A stretch of 64,000 nucleotides of DNA from assembly GCF_030272615.1 (NCBI RefSeq), contig NC_081414.1, positions 336,367,927 through 336,431,926 on the forward strand, in the 5' to 3' direction. The position numbers and the translations under genes were made by a program. The notes beneath the pieces were generated by a model. That model was not told the origin of the DNA. It saw nothing but the letters and a program-made list of their open reading frames with translations, and ran no database searches. The stretch is from Cryptomeria japonica (Eukaryota > Streptophyta > Pinopsida > Cupressales > Cupressaceae). How positions within the stretch are numbered: position 1 is the stretch's first letter; each line of letters starts with the position of its first letter. Positions 32,947-43,840 of the stretch are shown piece after piece.

Positions 32947-34689
32947 GAATCCCCTCGTTGAACTAACAACTACCAGGCTTCATACCCTGGACTGTCATGC
33001 TCACATATCTGAACCTCCAAGTGAGGAGGCGTGATGGTGAAGCAAGAAGTTAATGCTAATGAAACCCTTTGACCACCGCCTGAGACGAGCCTTTAGATCT
33101 AAGGTTGCACAAGCATAAACAAAACAGATAGAAGGGCTGAGAAAATGAGAGGAAGATATACAGCACATTCCAGGTTTCTGTCTACCTTGCTATTTTTGGT
33201 GTTTCGTAGTGTTCCCATTTTCCTCTTCTCAAGCCTTCACTGTGAAATTCTAAATTGTTAAGTGCCATGCATTGTTTGTTTGCACATACGGATTTTATTA
33301 TTTCCTGCGGTGTTGGGGTTTCAAATGTTTTAGGTTTTAGTTTTAATAAAATTTCAGGTGACATATTGTCCGATAATTATGCAATTGCGAAATATGACAT
33401 TAGGTTCATCTTTGAGAAGCACAATTCTAATTTTAGTTTTGAAATCAGCCCGAAAAGTTAGAGAATCCATTCTGTGGAAGATGGGATGAGTTTTGCATAA
33501 GAGAATTTTGATTGGATTTGTAGTTAACGCGCGTTAAAATGACTGGTCAAACGGGATGCACTAAGTGGTGAAAGTAAATAGATTTTCAGGTTTTGAGGTT
33601 AAATCTTAACAGAAGTGCCAAAATTGGAAAAATACTATTGTTGGTTTGCATCCACCTGGGCTCCCATAGACTCGTGATCCTATGACGACTAATCGAATCA
33701 GCCAAGAATGAATATCTGAAATATTGTAATTTATTTCACCACAAACGAAATTTTATTTTTATGTTTGTGAAAAATATGAATACAAATAAACTTAAAGCAG
33801 AATAATTCATCTGCTTTGGGATGCTCGAAACGAGTTTTAATTTATGTTTCCAATAAAAGCTAACGTATGTAGTAAGTAATTTTCTCTTCCAGCTGCCACA
33901 TTTTCTTTATTCATCGACGAGACTCGTCATATATGTTCATAGCAATATATCGTAAAGGTTAAAAATTGACAACGTCAAACATAGATTTCATATTAGATTA
34001 ATATTTCGATTTATTTTTTATTTTGAGAAACTTGAAATTAAGGTGTACAATTATTGAGTTCTCTTTCTTATGATGATAATTTGTTTTCTATTATTCACTT
34101 TGTGTGAAAATACTTAAATAATAGTCATTATATATACAACAACAATGAAATAATGGTTTGGCCTTTATCATTCACTGTATAGCTTGTTGAGAAAAGTAAT
34201 TATGTAGATAATTGATGCTTCGAACATGCAGTTACATCTCCAGTTTAACAGAACATGCAGTTCCACGGTAACCTCCAGTGTGTTATTCTCTGTTTACACT
34301 AGAGTTCATAAATCAGTTATATTTTTAGTTAGTTAAGTTAAAGGTGCATGTTGATAATATGAATAAATGCATGTTGAGAGAGCCTTGTTCTCTCCATGCT
34401 CTATTTTTAGTTGCATGATTATAATTTATAGTAAAGGGTTGTGACCTCTATAAAAAAAATAGGCTTATTGTTGTTTGATATAGCCTGTGAAGAGTATCAA
34501 GTTTGAGAAAGACTTTTGAGATGTAATCAGTTATACATGAATAAATACATGAATTTTTTGTGTGTAAATCCGTGTTTTCTTTTAGAGTTTGGAAGAATAA
34601 GGAGGTTATTGTGCAGTCCACAGAAGACTGATTTGGTTTAGTTCAACTATAGTGCCCACCAATAAAAGTAATTTATTTTATTTGTATAA
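32947..34689. other. Spacer, no gene recognised
   Basis: AT-rich DNA with short ORFs only. Nothing here could be assigned. Confidence 0.5.
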
Positions 34690-34849
34690 AGAAAATATTA
34701 GTTCTAATGGGGAAAATAGGGAAAAGAGCTAAGAAAGAACCTGCAAATTTAATTTATGAAAAAGATTGTTTGAAAGAAAAATTGGTGAATCTAAAAAAAG
34801 TCCAATTTAGAATTGATAGAAACATTACAACAGTTGAGAAAAGATATCT
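34690..34849 (+). pseudogene. Gag-like pseudogene, left part
   Basis: An ORF from about 34707 encodes a Lys/Glu-rich, probably coiled-coil segment (LIYEKDCLKEKLVNLKKVQF). It ends exactly where the GGGTAT terminal repeat of the element at 34850 begins. The right part resumes at 41489 after the 4-bp duplication ATCT, with another coiled-coil segment. The two parts are one frame apart, so an indel has also occurred. Compatible with a retrotransposon gag, but not proven. Confidence 0.45.
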
Positions 34850-34881
34850 GGGTATGTGCACCAAGTTGTGGTACCAAAAGG
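34850..34881 (+). repeat. Left terminal inverted repeat of the array-bearing element
   Basis: Pairs with 41457-41488. The first 19 bases are GGGTATGTGCACCAAGTTG. Confidence 0.8.
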
Positions 34882-35686
34882 GGGTCTTAAGATGCCACTT
34901 TTTTTTTTCTTTCTGAAATCAACAAAGTCTGAACTTCAACGAAAAATTGAAGATACTTACACTCCAAATTTGAAGATGCAACAACAACAAGAGTCAGAGT
35001 GCTTCGAGTCTACTTTCTAAACTACTAATTTTTTTTTTAAATGGTGGAGATTAAGCGCTTCAAAAAGGGGGGCCACAAAAAGTGGTCCTGTTTTTATGCA
35101 AAAAACATAACATAGCGTCTGTTGTGGCCCCCTTAAAATGTTAACTTTTTTTTTGAATTTTTAAAATCGCTTCAGAGAGAAATTAGCTAACAACTTTGTA
35201 GTTTATGCTAGATTCTTTAGCTATTTTTTTAATGAGTATATGATTTTTTACTAATTTTCGAAGTGGACACATCCTGAAAAACAAAAATTTGAGTGTGCTC
35301 CCCCCTAAAATCATTCAAAACTAATCAAAAATCATAACTTTTTTTTAAAAAATTGTGTAGAATGGAGTCTAGTTTCTAAAAATGTAAGTTTTTTCAAAAT
35401 CTGATGAACGTGTAAAAATCTATACCCAAAATAGTGCATGTTGGTTTTTGACAAAAAACAGACACACTAACAAAAGAAATTATAGATGAAAGACTTAATG
35501 AAATCAAAATTTGAAATAAATTACATTGTTGGATAGCTAAGAAGGATCTCAAGTTTACCATGGTATTTTTTTTAACTTCATTGAAACACGTGCAAACTCG
35601 GCGGAGAGCACGACCAAAAATATGTCAAAATTTTCAATGTTATGATAAAAACACGTCTTTAGCTTGAAATGGTTGTCTAAACCTTT

Positions 35687-35715
35687 GGGTTGGATGTCCA
35701 AGGTAAATCCAACCC
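35687..35715. repeat. Hairpin: 9-bp arms, 11-nt loop
   Basis: GGGTTGGAT at 35687-35695 and ATCCAACCC at 35707-35715. It lies 837 bp inside the left terminus, just before the palindrome cluster. Confidence 0.85.
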
Positions 35716-35743
35716 ATAGGTTTGGTGTTTCCCAAAGCGGGCC

Positions 35744-35880
35744 ATTTGGCGCGTGCCAAATATGGCGCTCGCCCTATTTGGTGTGTGCCAAATGTGATGA
35801 ATGGATTTTTCCATTTGGCGCATGCCAAATTTGGTCCATATTCCACATTTGGCGTGCGCCAAATAGGGAGAGTGCCAAAT
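35744..35880. repeat. Cluster of ATTTGGCGYRYGCCAAAT palindromes
   Basis: Four near-perfect 18-bp palindromes at 35744-35761, 35776-35793, 35813-35830 and 35847-35864, plus a half copy GTGCCAAAT ending at 35880. The central four bases vary between copies while symmetry is kept. A TATA-like GTGTATATAGAA and a CT-rich stretch follow at 35881-36150, so the cluster sits where a promoter could be. Confidence 0.9.
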
Positions 35881-36167
35881 GTGTATATAGAAACCCCCAT
35901 CTCACCTCTCCCTTCTTTATCTCCCTTCCCTCGTAGTTCCATCTCTCTCTATGAACTAGATCTCATATTCTCTCTCTTCCCTTACCTCTTCTTGGGCTCT
36001 TCATTCTTATAGATACATACTCTTCTTTGTCCCACCCCTCTCTAGCTCTCACAATTCCCTTATTCTCCTATCCCTCGAGCTATCTCCCTCTTCATCCTTA
36101 CACCCATCTAATTCCCTCTCTCACCTCTTTCCCTCAGTTTCTTCCTCACTCCCTCCTCTCTCTAGGT

Positions 36168-39100
36168 CCTAAGGGGTCATAGGACACCATATGATCCCTT
36201 AGGACACAATATGACCCCTAAGGACACCTAAGGGGTCATATAGTGTCCTAAGGGGTCATAGGACACCATATGACCTCTTAGGTTACCATAGGACCCATAA
36301 CGACAACATGTTCTGTCCTAAGTGGTCATAGGACACCATATGACCCCTTAGGACACCATACAACCCATAATGACACCATATGGTGTCCTAATGGGTCATA
36401 GGACACCATATGACCCCTTAGGTGTCGTTAGGGGTCATATTGTGTCCTAAGGGGTTATATGGTGTCCTATGACCTCTTAGGACACCATATGACCCCTTAG
36501 TACACCATATGGTGTCAGTAAGGTATGTATGGCGTCCTATGACCCCTTAGGACACCATATGAGCCCCTACTACACCATATGGGGTCAGTATGGTGTGCGA
36601 TGATCACTTAGGACACCATATGACCCCTTAGGACACCATACGACCCATAATGACACCATATTGTGTCCTAAGGGGTCATATGGTGTCCTAAGGGGTCATA
36701 TGGTGTCCTAAGGGGTCATAGGACACCATATGACCCCTTACGACACCATGTGACCCCTTAGAACACCATATAGTGTGGTTATGGGTCACGTGGTGTCCAA
36801 AGGGGTCATATGGTGTCCTAACGGGTCATATAGTGTCCTATGACCCCTTAGTATACCATATAACTCCTTACATGTCGTTAGGGTTCACATTGTGTCCTAA
36901 GGGGTCATATAGTGTCCTATGACCCCTTAGGATGCCATATGGTGTCATTATGGGTTGTATGGTGTCCTAAGGGGTCATATGGTGTCTTAAGGGGTCATAG
37001 CACACCATATGACCTGTTAAGACACAATATGATCCCTAACGACACCTAAGGGGTCATATGGTGTTGTATGACCCCATAGGACACCATATGACCACTTAGG
37101 ACACAATACAACCAATAAAAACACCATATTGTGTCCTAAGGGATCATATGGTGTCCTAAGGGGTCATAGGACACTATGTGACCCCTTACAAAACCATATA
37201 GTGTCGTTATGGGTCATATGGTGTCCTAAGGGGTCACATGGTGTCCTAAGGGGTCATATAGTGTCCTATGACCCCTTAGGACACCATATAACCCCTTACG
37301 TGTTGTTAGGGTTCACATTATGTCCTAAGGGGTCATATGGTTTTCTATGACCCCTTGGGACATTATATGACCCCTTAGAACACCATATGGTGTCATTATG
37401 GGTTGTATGGTGTCCTAAGGGGTCATATGGTGTCTTAAGGGGTCATAACACACCATATGACTCGCTAAGACACAATATGATCCCTAACGACACCTAAGGG
37501 GTCATATGGTGTCCTATGGCCCCATAGGACACCATATGACCCCTTAGGACACCATACGACCCATAACGATACCATATTGTATCCTAAGGGGTCATATGGT
37601 GTAATAAGGGTTCATATGACGCCTTAGGACACCATACGACCCATAACAACACCATATTGTATCCTAAGGGGTCATATAGTGTCCTAAGGGATCATAGGAT
37701 ACCATATGACCCCTTACGACACCATACAACCCATAAGAACACCATATTGTATTCTAAGGGGTCATATGGTGTCTTAAGGGGTCATAGGACACCAAATGAC
37801 CCCTTAGGACACCATGTGACCCCTTAGAACACCATATAGTGTCATTATGAGTCATATGGTGTCCTAAGGAGTCATATGGTGTCCTAACAGGTCATATAGT
37901 GTCTATGACCCCTTAGGACACCATATAACCCCTTACGTGTCGTTAGGGTTCACATTGTGTCCTAAGGGGTCATATCGTGTCCTATGACCCCTTAGGACAA
38001 CGTATGGTGTCATTATGGGTCGTATGGTGTCCTAAGGGGTCATATGGTGTCTTAAGGGGTCATAACACACCATATGACCCGTTAAGACATAATATGATCC
38101 CTAACGACACTTAAGGGGTCATATGGTGTCCTATGGACCCATAGGACACCATATGACCCCTTAGGACACCATATGACCCATAACAACATATGAACCCTTA
38201 GGACACCATACGACCCATAACGATACCATACGGTGTCCTAAGGCGTCATAGGATACCATATGACCCCTTATGACACCATGTGACCCCTTAGAACACCATA
38301 TATTATCGTTATGGCTCATGTGGTGTCATAAGGGGTCATATGGTGTCCTAACAGGTCATATAGTGTCTTATGACCCCTTAGGACACCATATAACCCCTTA
38401 CGTGTCGTTAGGGTTCACATTGTGTCCTAAGGGGTCATATGGTGTCCTATGACTCCTTAGGACTATATGACCCCTTAGGACAACATATGGTGTTATTATG
38501 GGTCGTATGGTGTCCTAAGGGGTCATATGGTGCCTTAAGGGGTCATAACACACCATATGACCTATTAAGACATAATATGATCCGTAACGAAACCTAAGTG
38601 GTCATATGGTGTCCTAAGGGGTCATAGGACACCATATGACCCCTTAGAACACCATATGACCCATAACGACACCATATTGTGTCCTAAGGGGTCATATGGT
38701 CTCCTAAGGGGTCATAGGATACCATATGACCCCTTACGACACTATGTGACCCCTTAGAACACCATATAGTGTCGTTATGGGTCATATGGTGCCCTAACGG
38801 GTCATATGGTGTCCTAATGCATCATATAGTGTCCTATGACCCCTTAGGATACCATATAACCCCTTACGTATCGTTAGGGTTAACATTATGTCCTAAGGGG
38901 TCATATGGTGTCCTATGACCCCTTAGGATACTATATAACCCCTTAGGACACCATATGGGGTCATTATGGGTCACATGGTGTCCTAATGGATCATATGGTG
39001 TCTTAAGGGGTCATAACACATCATATGACTCGTTAAGACACAATATGATCCCTAACAACACCTAAGGGGTCATATGGTGTCCTTTGGCCCCATAGGACAC

Positions 39101-41002
39101 CATATGACCCCTTAGGACACCATACGACCCATAACGACATCATATTGTGTCCTAAGGGGTCATATGGTGTCCTAAGGGGTCATAGGAAACCATATGACCC
39201 CTTACGACACCATACAACCCATAACGACACCATATTGTGTCCTAAGGGGTTATATGGTGTCCTAAGGGGTCATATGTTGTCGTAATGGGTCATATAGTGT
39301 CATATGACGCTTTGGGATACCATATAACCCCTTACGTGTCGCTAGGGTTCACATTGTGTCCTAAGGGGCATATGGTGTCCTATGACCCCATAGGACACTA
39401 TATGACCCCTTAGGACATCATATGGTGTCATTATGGGTCGTATGGTGTCCTAAGGGGTTATATGGTGTCTTAAGGGGTCATAACACACCATATGACCCGT
39501 TAACACACAATATGATCCCTAACGATACCTAAGGGGTCATATGGTGTCCTATGGCCCCATAAGACACCATATGACCCCTTAGGATACCATACGACCCATA
39601 ACGACACCATATTGTGTCCTAAGGGGTCATATGGTGTCGTAAGGGGTCATAGGACATCATATGACCCCTTAGGACACCATAAAATCCATAACGAAACCAT
39701 ATTGTGTCATATAGGGGTCATATGATGTGCTAAGGGGTCATAGGATACCATATGACCCCTTACGACACCATACGGCCCATAACGACACCATATTGTGTCC
39801 TAAGGGGTCATATGGTGTCCTAAGGGGTCATATAGTGTACTAAGGGGTCATTAGTGTCATATGACCCCTTAGGATACCATATAACCCCTTACGTGTCGTT
39901 AGGGTTCACATTGTGTCCTAAGGGGTCATATGGTGTCCTATGACCCCTTAGGACACTATATGACCCCTTAGGACATCATATGGTGTCATTATGGGTCATA
40001 TGGTTTCCTAAGGGGTCATATGGTGTCTTAAGGGGTCATAACACACCATAAGACCCGTTAAGACACAATATGATCCCTAACGACACCTAAGGGGTCATAT
40101 GGTGTCCTATGGCCCTATAGGACACCATATGACCCCTTAGGACACCATACGACCCATAACGACACCATATTGTGTCCTAAGGGGTCATATGGTGTTCTAA
40201 GGGGTCATAGGACACCATATGACCCCTTAGGACATCATACGACCCATAACGACATCATATGGTGTCCTAAGGGGTCATATAGTATCCTAATGGGTCATCG
40301 GACACTATATGACCCCTTAGGACACAATGTGAACCCTAACGACACGTAAGGGGTTATATGGTATCCTAAGGGGTCATAGGACACTATATGACCCCTTACG
40401 ACACCATATGACCGCTTAGGACACCATATGACCCCTTAGGACACAATATAGTGTCGTTATGGGATGTATGGTGTTCTAAGGGGTCATATGGTGTCCTATG
40501 ACCTATGACCCATAGGACACCATCTGACCCCTTAGGACCCAATATGGTGTCGTTAATAGGACACCATATGACCCATAACGACACCATATTGTGTCCTAAG
40601 GGGTCATATGGTGTCCTAAGGGGTCAGATAGTGTCCTATGACTACTTAGGATACCATATGACCCATTACGATACCATGTGACCCCTTAGAACACCATATA
40701 ATGTCGTTATGGGTAATATGGTGTCCTAAGGGGTCATAGGACACCATATGACCCCTTAGGAAACCATGTGACCCCTTAGAACACCATATAGTGTTGTTAT
40801 TGGTCATATGGTGTCCTAAGGGGTCATATGGTCTCCTAATTGGTCATATAGTGTCCTATGACCCCTTAGGATACCATATAACCCCTTACATCTCGTTAGG
40901 GTTCACATTGTGTCCTAAGGGGTCATATGGTGTCCTAAGGGGTCATAGGACACCATATGACCCCTTAGGACACCATATGACCCATAACGACATCATATGG
41001 TT
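36168..41002. repeat. 4.8-kb array of 20-bp units in both orientations
   Basis: The unit GGACACCATATGACCCCTTA and its reverse complement alternate irregularly, with about 240 unit-equivalents and many variants. Each unit is itself partly symmetric around CATATG. A distinctive variant containing GTCGTTAGGGTTCACATTG marks a higher-order period. It recurs near 36873, 37299, 37936, 38400, 38866, 39334, 39891 and 40889; three adjacent intervals are close to 465 bp, with others at about 426, 557, 637 and 998. Several ORFs of 60-90 codons in the array are repeats of the same few residues and are not genes. Confidence 0.95.
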
Positions 41003-41129
41003 TAGTATATTGGGTTATAGGTTCTATGGTTATTATATAGGGTCGAGGATTTAGCATATTTGGTCATACGATCTAGGGTATTTGTTATAGGTTTGAAATG
41101 GTTTAATTTTTATGGTTGTGGCTAGCAAA

Positions 41130-41172
41130 CTATAGGGTATAGAGTATAGATTATAGGGTATAGAGTATAAAT
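41130..41172 (+). repeat. Two 20-bp tandem units
   Basis: CTATAGGGTATAGAGTATAG followed by TTATAGGGTATAGAGTATAA, just after the large array. Confidence 0.8.
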
Positions 41173-41203
41173 TTATCAAAGGTTAAATTGTTTTAGTGGA
41201 AGT

Positions 41204-41239
41204 CATTTGGCTAGCCCCATATTTGGCACTAGCCAAATG
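41204..41239. repeat. Inverted repeat with 11-bp arms
   Basis: CATTTGGCTAG (41204-41214) and CTAGCCAAATG (41229-41239). It uses the same ATTTGGC half-site as the palindrome cluster at 35744. Confidence 0.85.
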
Positions 41240-41313
41240 AGCTGCACTAAAAAATGGTTATATGGGACCCTTGACCCGTGATCCAAGCACACATTCTCTC
41301 ATATGGCACACAC

Positions 41314-41428
41314 CTTATAAGGAACGCGCACTATAGGGTGCATGCCTTATAGGCTTGGTGTGCCAACCCTTAGGCTTGGCACACCAAGCCTATAAGGCGC
41401 GCACCCTATAGTGCGTGCACCTTATGAG
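41314..41428. repeat. Long hairpin: about 53-bp arms, 9-nt loop
   Basis: The arm at about 41314-41366 pairs with about 41376-41428. The innermost 22 bp are perfect (including GGCTTGGTGTGCCAA against TTGGCACACCAAGCC), with about six mismatches further out. It ends about 60 bp inside the right terminus of the element. Confidence 0.88.
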
Positions 41429-41456
41429 CATTTTTCTTTTTTTTAAAGTGTGGCAC

Positions 41457-41488
41457 CTTTTTGGTACCACAACTTCGTGCATATACCC
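41457..41488 (-). repeat. Right terminal inverted repeat of the array-bearing element
   Basis: Read on the minus strand it starts GGGTATATGCACGAAGTTG and continues with GTGGTACCAAAA, as at the left end. Confidence 0.8.
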
Positions 41489-42057
41489 ATCTATGAAAGC
41501 TCATGTGAAAATGATATTCTTGAAAAAGAATTGGAGAAAATCAAGAAGACGAATGAAGATCTAGAAAATAAGTTAAAATTGTTAGAAAAAGAAAATGAAA
41601 ATTTGACATCGAAACCAATAGTGTGTGATACTGCATGTGATACAAGTGATTTGTGTCCTTCAGTTGATATGCATGATGTACTGAAAAGTTTTTTTAGGTG
41701 AAGATGGTCAATTGAAGGTAAGGATATGTGTAAATCTCAAAGTGTGATTCATGATTCAATAAAGGTGGTTTTAAAAACAATTTCGGTGGGAAGATGATGC
41801 TAAAAAATGGTTATAAAGGAAGAGGACAAGAAAAGCATGAGCAAGGAATTCAAGAGCCCATTCAGCAAGTTGTGAGACCCAATTATGAAGGTCTCAAATA
41901 TTGTAAGGGGGGTAGATCCGATGTTGTGAGTATTACAAGTTCAAGAAAATTATTTGAAAGAATTCAGTGTTCTCATTGTCATAGAGAGGGACATAAAGTA
42001 GAGAATTTTTGGGACATAAAGATGAGCCCTGGATTTTATTACATCTTTTCCAAATAA
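41489..42057 (+). pseudogene. Gag-like pseudogene, right part (coiled coil, CCHC-like knuckle)
   Basis: A continuation of the coding remnant left of 34850. The first part encodes a Glu/Lys-rich coiled coil (NDILEKELEKIKKTNEDLEN) to a stop at about 41701. After a frame change, 41794-42057 ends in a zinc-knuckle-like segment CSHCHREGHKVENFWD, in which the last Cys ligand is lost. A coiled coil followed by CCHC is a common layout of LTR-retrotransposon gag. It is followed at once by the 27-bp inverted repeat and the next LINE. Confidence 0.5.
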
Positions 42058-42146
42058 AATGCTATTCAATTTTAATCAAATTTTAATCAGTTTAATATTC
42101 TCCCAACAAGGAGGGGCAATTTATTTGGAAAAGATGTAATAAAATC
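42032..42146. repeat. Perfect 27-bp inverted repeat, 61-bp spacer
   Basis: Arms 42032-42058 (GATTTTATTACATCTTTTCC...) and 42120-42146 are exact reverse complements. It straddles the boundary between the gag-like pseudogene and the LINE. Confidence 0.92.
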
Positions 42147-42434
42147 ATAATATTCGTGTGCTCTGCAACTTTGCAGCCTCTGCCAGCATTTGAATCTGAA
42201 CTGTTTGTATGATCGCCCCCTCTGGGGAGGTCCCTCCCTCCCTGCAACCGGACCCCCCCACGGCCAGTTCACATGTTGTTGGGACCCCACTGTCTGCGGA
42301 TCATACAAAAAACACTATCGAGATTGATATTCCTTCCTTCTCTTCATCTTTGGTACAGACGGACTCTGTCTTGAATGATGAAGATAAAGGATTGGAGCAC
42401 CCAAAAGAAAATAAGAAGAATATACCCCCCTAGG

Positions 42435-43682
42435 ATGGAATCTGCTACCGAACAAAAGAATGCAGAGCTTGGTAAGAAAGATTCCAAATCCAACTGGAAA
42501 AGTGCCCTCCTTGGGTCCACTAATATGACTTTGGAAGCAGCTTTGGCTAACTTTACCCAAACTAACGAAGGAACAAAGATCAAGCCCCCGAATAGTCTCA
42601 TGGATAAAATCGCTTCATCTCTTCATCTGGCAATAGTTGGATACTTCTTCTTCAAGCCACATATTGACATGATTAGGAGATGGGCTAAATCATGATGGAA
42701 ACTAAAGGGCAGTGTTGACATCTCGACAATGCCAGGAGGTCTCTTCCTTTGCAAGTTTATTGTGGAGGAAGACCCGATCTTTGTCCCCTCAAGCTCTTGG
42801 GCCTATGGGAAACATTTTCTAACTCTGGCTAAATGGAAGCTTGGTTTTGACCCTTCAGCTGAACTCAATCGTATGGCTCCTATTTGGGTTAGACTCCCTG
42901 GCCTCCCACTAGAATTCTGGGATGAACAAATCTCCTACTGGATTGGAAACTTGTTCGACAACTATGTTACAGTATATTTGGTCACTCTTTCTAAATCCAA
43001 GTTGGTTTATGCCCATTTTTGTGTCAATGTTGCGATTAACAAATCTCTCCCCAATTTTGTTTCTCTTAACTCGAAGTGGGGAAAATGGTCTCGGGCAATT
43101 TTCTATGAAAATGCTACTCTTTTTTGTCAGAAATGTGCTAAAAAAGGGGACACATATGCTAAGTGTAAGACCCAAGCGTCTGCAGAACCCAAGCTAAAAG
43201 AAAAGGCTATTGTAGATGAACCCATCAGCCCAAGTGCTCCATCTTTCTCAACCCCCTTGGGACTGCCTAATGTGAGTGAAATCCCCGATGATTACCCCCA
43301 CACTGACAAGATCCTTGAGATTTTAAAAACCCCAGTTGATCCAGTGAAGAAAGCTAGCTCAGTTGTGCCCCTGGAAGAGGGTGAAATGCCCCCAGTGACA
43401 AGTCTTCGACTATCCCCTAGTCCCTCTCCCTCCCCCTCCTTGGCTATAGATGATGGCTACCTCTCCCCCAAGCCTCTAGATATTTCTATCCCCACAACCC
43501 CTCAACCCTCCAACCCAGATGGTGCTATGACCCCCTCGGGTGAGAAAAAGTTGTTAATCAGAGCCCCTCCTTGTTCCCCTAGCAAGACAGAGTCGTCTGT
43601 TGAAGTATCTAAATCCCCCATACCGACTTCTCCTATGAAGTTATCACCACTCGGATCTCCTCTAGTGGATAATGAGGAATGA
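42435..43682 (+). pseudogene. LINE ORF1 (DUF4283, zinc knuckle, Pro/Ser-rich tail)
   Basis: Nucleic-acid-binding ORF1, starting at ATG 42435 (MESATEQKNAELGKKDSKSN). The frame is kept to 43682 with one TGA at 42693. The DUF4283 core includes AIVGYFFFKPHIDMIRRW before the stop and LFLCKFIVEEDP, APIWVRLPGLPLEFW after it. The zinc knuckle is FCQKCAKKGDTYAKC with Asp at the His position. A long Pro/Ser-rich tail follows (SLRLSPSPSPSPSLA). Beyond 43682 the same frame continues with basic KKKSRAKKADVG and ARDIARGRQLTLDEI up to the ORF2 start, so the true end was probably near 43840. Confidence 0.82.
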
Positions 43683-43840
43683 CTGACCCAGAAGAAGAAA
43701 TCTAGGGCTAAGAAGGCAGATGTGGGTACTGAAAGTAAAGTCGGAAGACCAACGGATAGGGTGCTGAGACATAAAGTTATGGCAAGGGATATTGCAAGGG
43801 GCAGACAACTGACCCTTGATGAAATCCACAGAAATAAGAT

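Larger units (their letters stand above)
34850..41488. mobile_element. 6.6-kb TIR element carrying a large inverted/tandem array
   Basis: Left terminus GGGTATGTGCACCAAGTTG...; right terminus read inwards GGGTATATGCACGAAGTTG.... The match continues through TGGTACCAAAA, about 32 bp with three differences, then a looser T/A-rich part. Both ends are flanked by ATCT (34846-34849 and 41489-41492), as expected for a 4-bp target duplication. The interior holds AT-rich left DNA, a hairpin and palindrome cluster (35687-35880), a pyrimidine-rich stretch, the 36168-41002 array, and near the right end two more inverted repeats. There is no transposase ORF. The left end resembles that of the DDE transposon at 59669. 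Confidence 0.75.

Noticed and set aside
35640-36012. Overlapping ORFs of 60-100 codons on both strands near 35.7 kb
   Set aside because: They are explained by the palindromes, which keep frames open on both strands symmetrically.
36873-40910. TTAGGG within GTCGTTAGGGTTCAC as telomere-like repeats
   Set aside because: It occurs once per higher-order unit, never in tandem, so it is not a telomeric tract.
36168-41002. CRISPR-like array
   Set aside because: Units are contiguous, inverted and variable, without unique spacers, and the context is a plant nuclear genome.
37129-41054. ORFs of 60-90 codons inside the array (Gly-Ser-Tyr-Gly-Val-Leu repeats)
   Set aside because: They arise because a 20-bp unit read in one frame lacks stops for short runs; they appear on both strands and change with unit variants.
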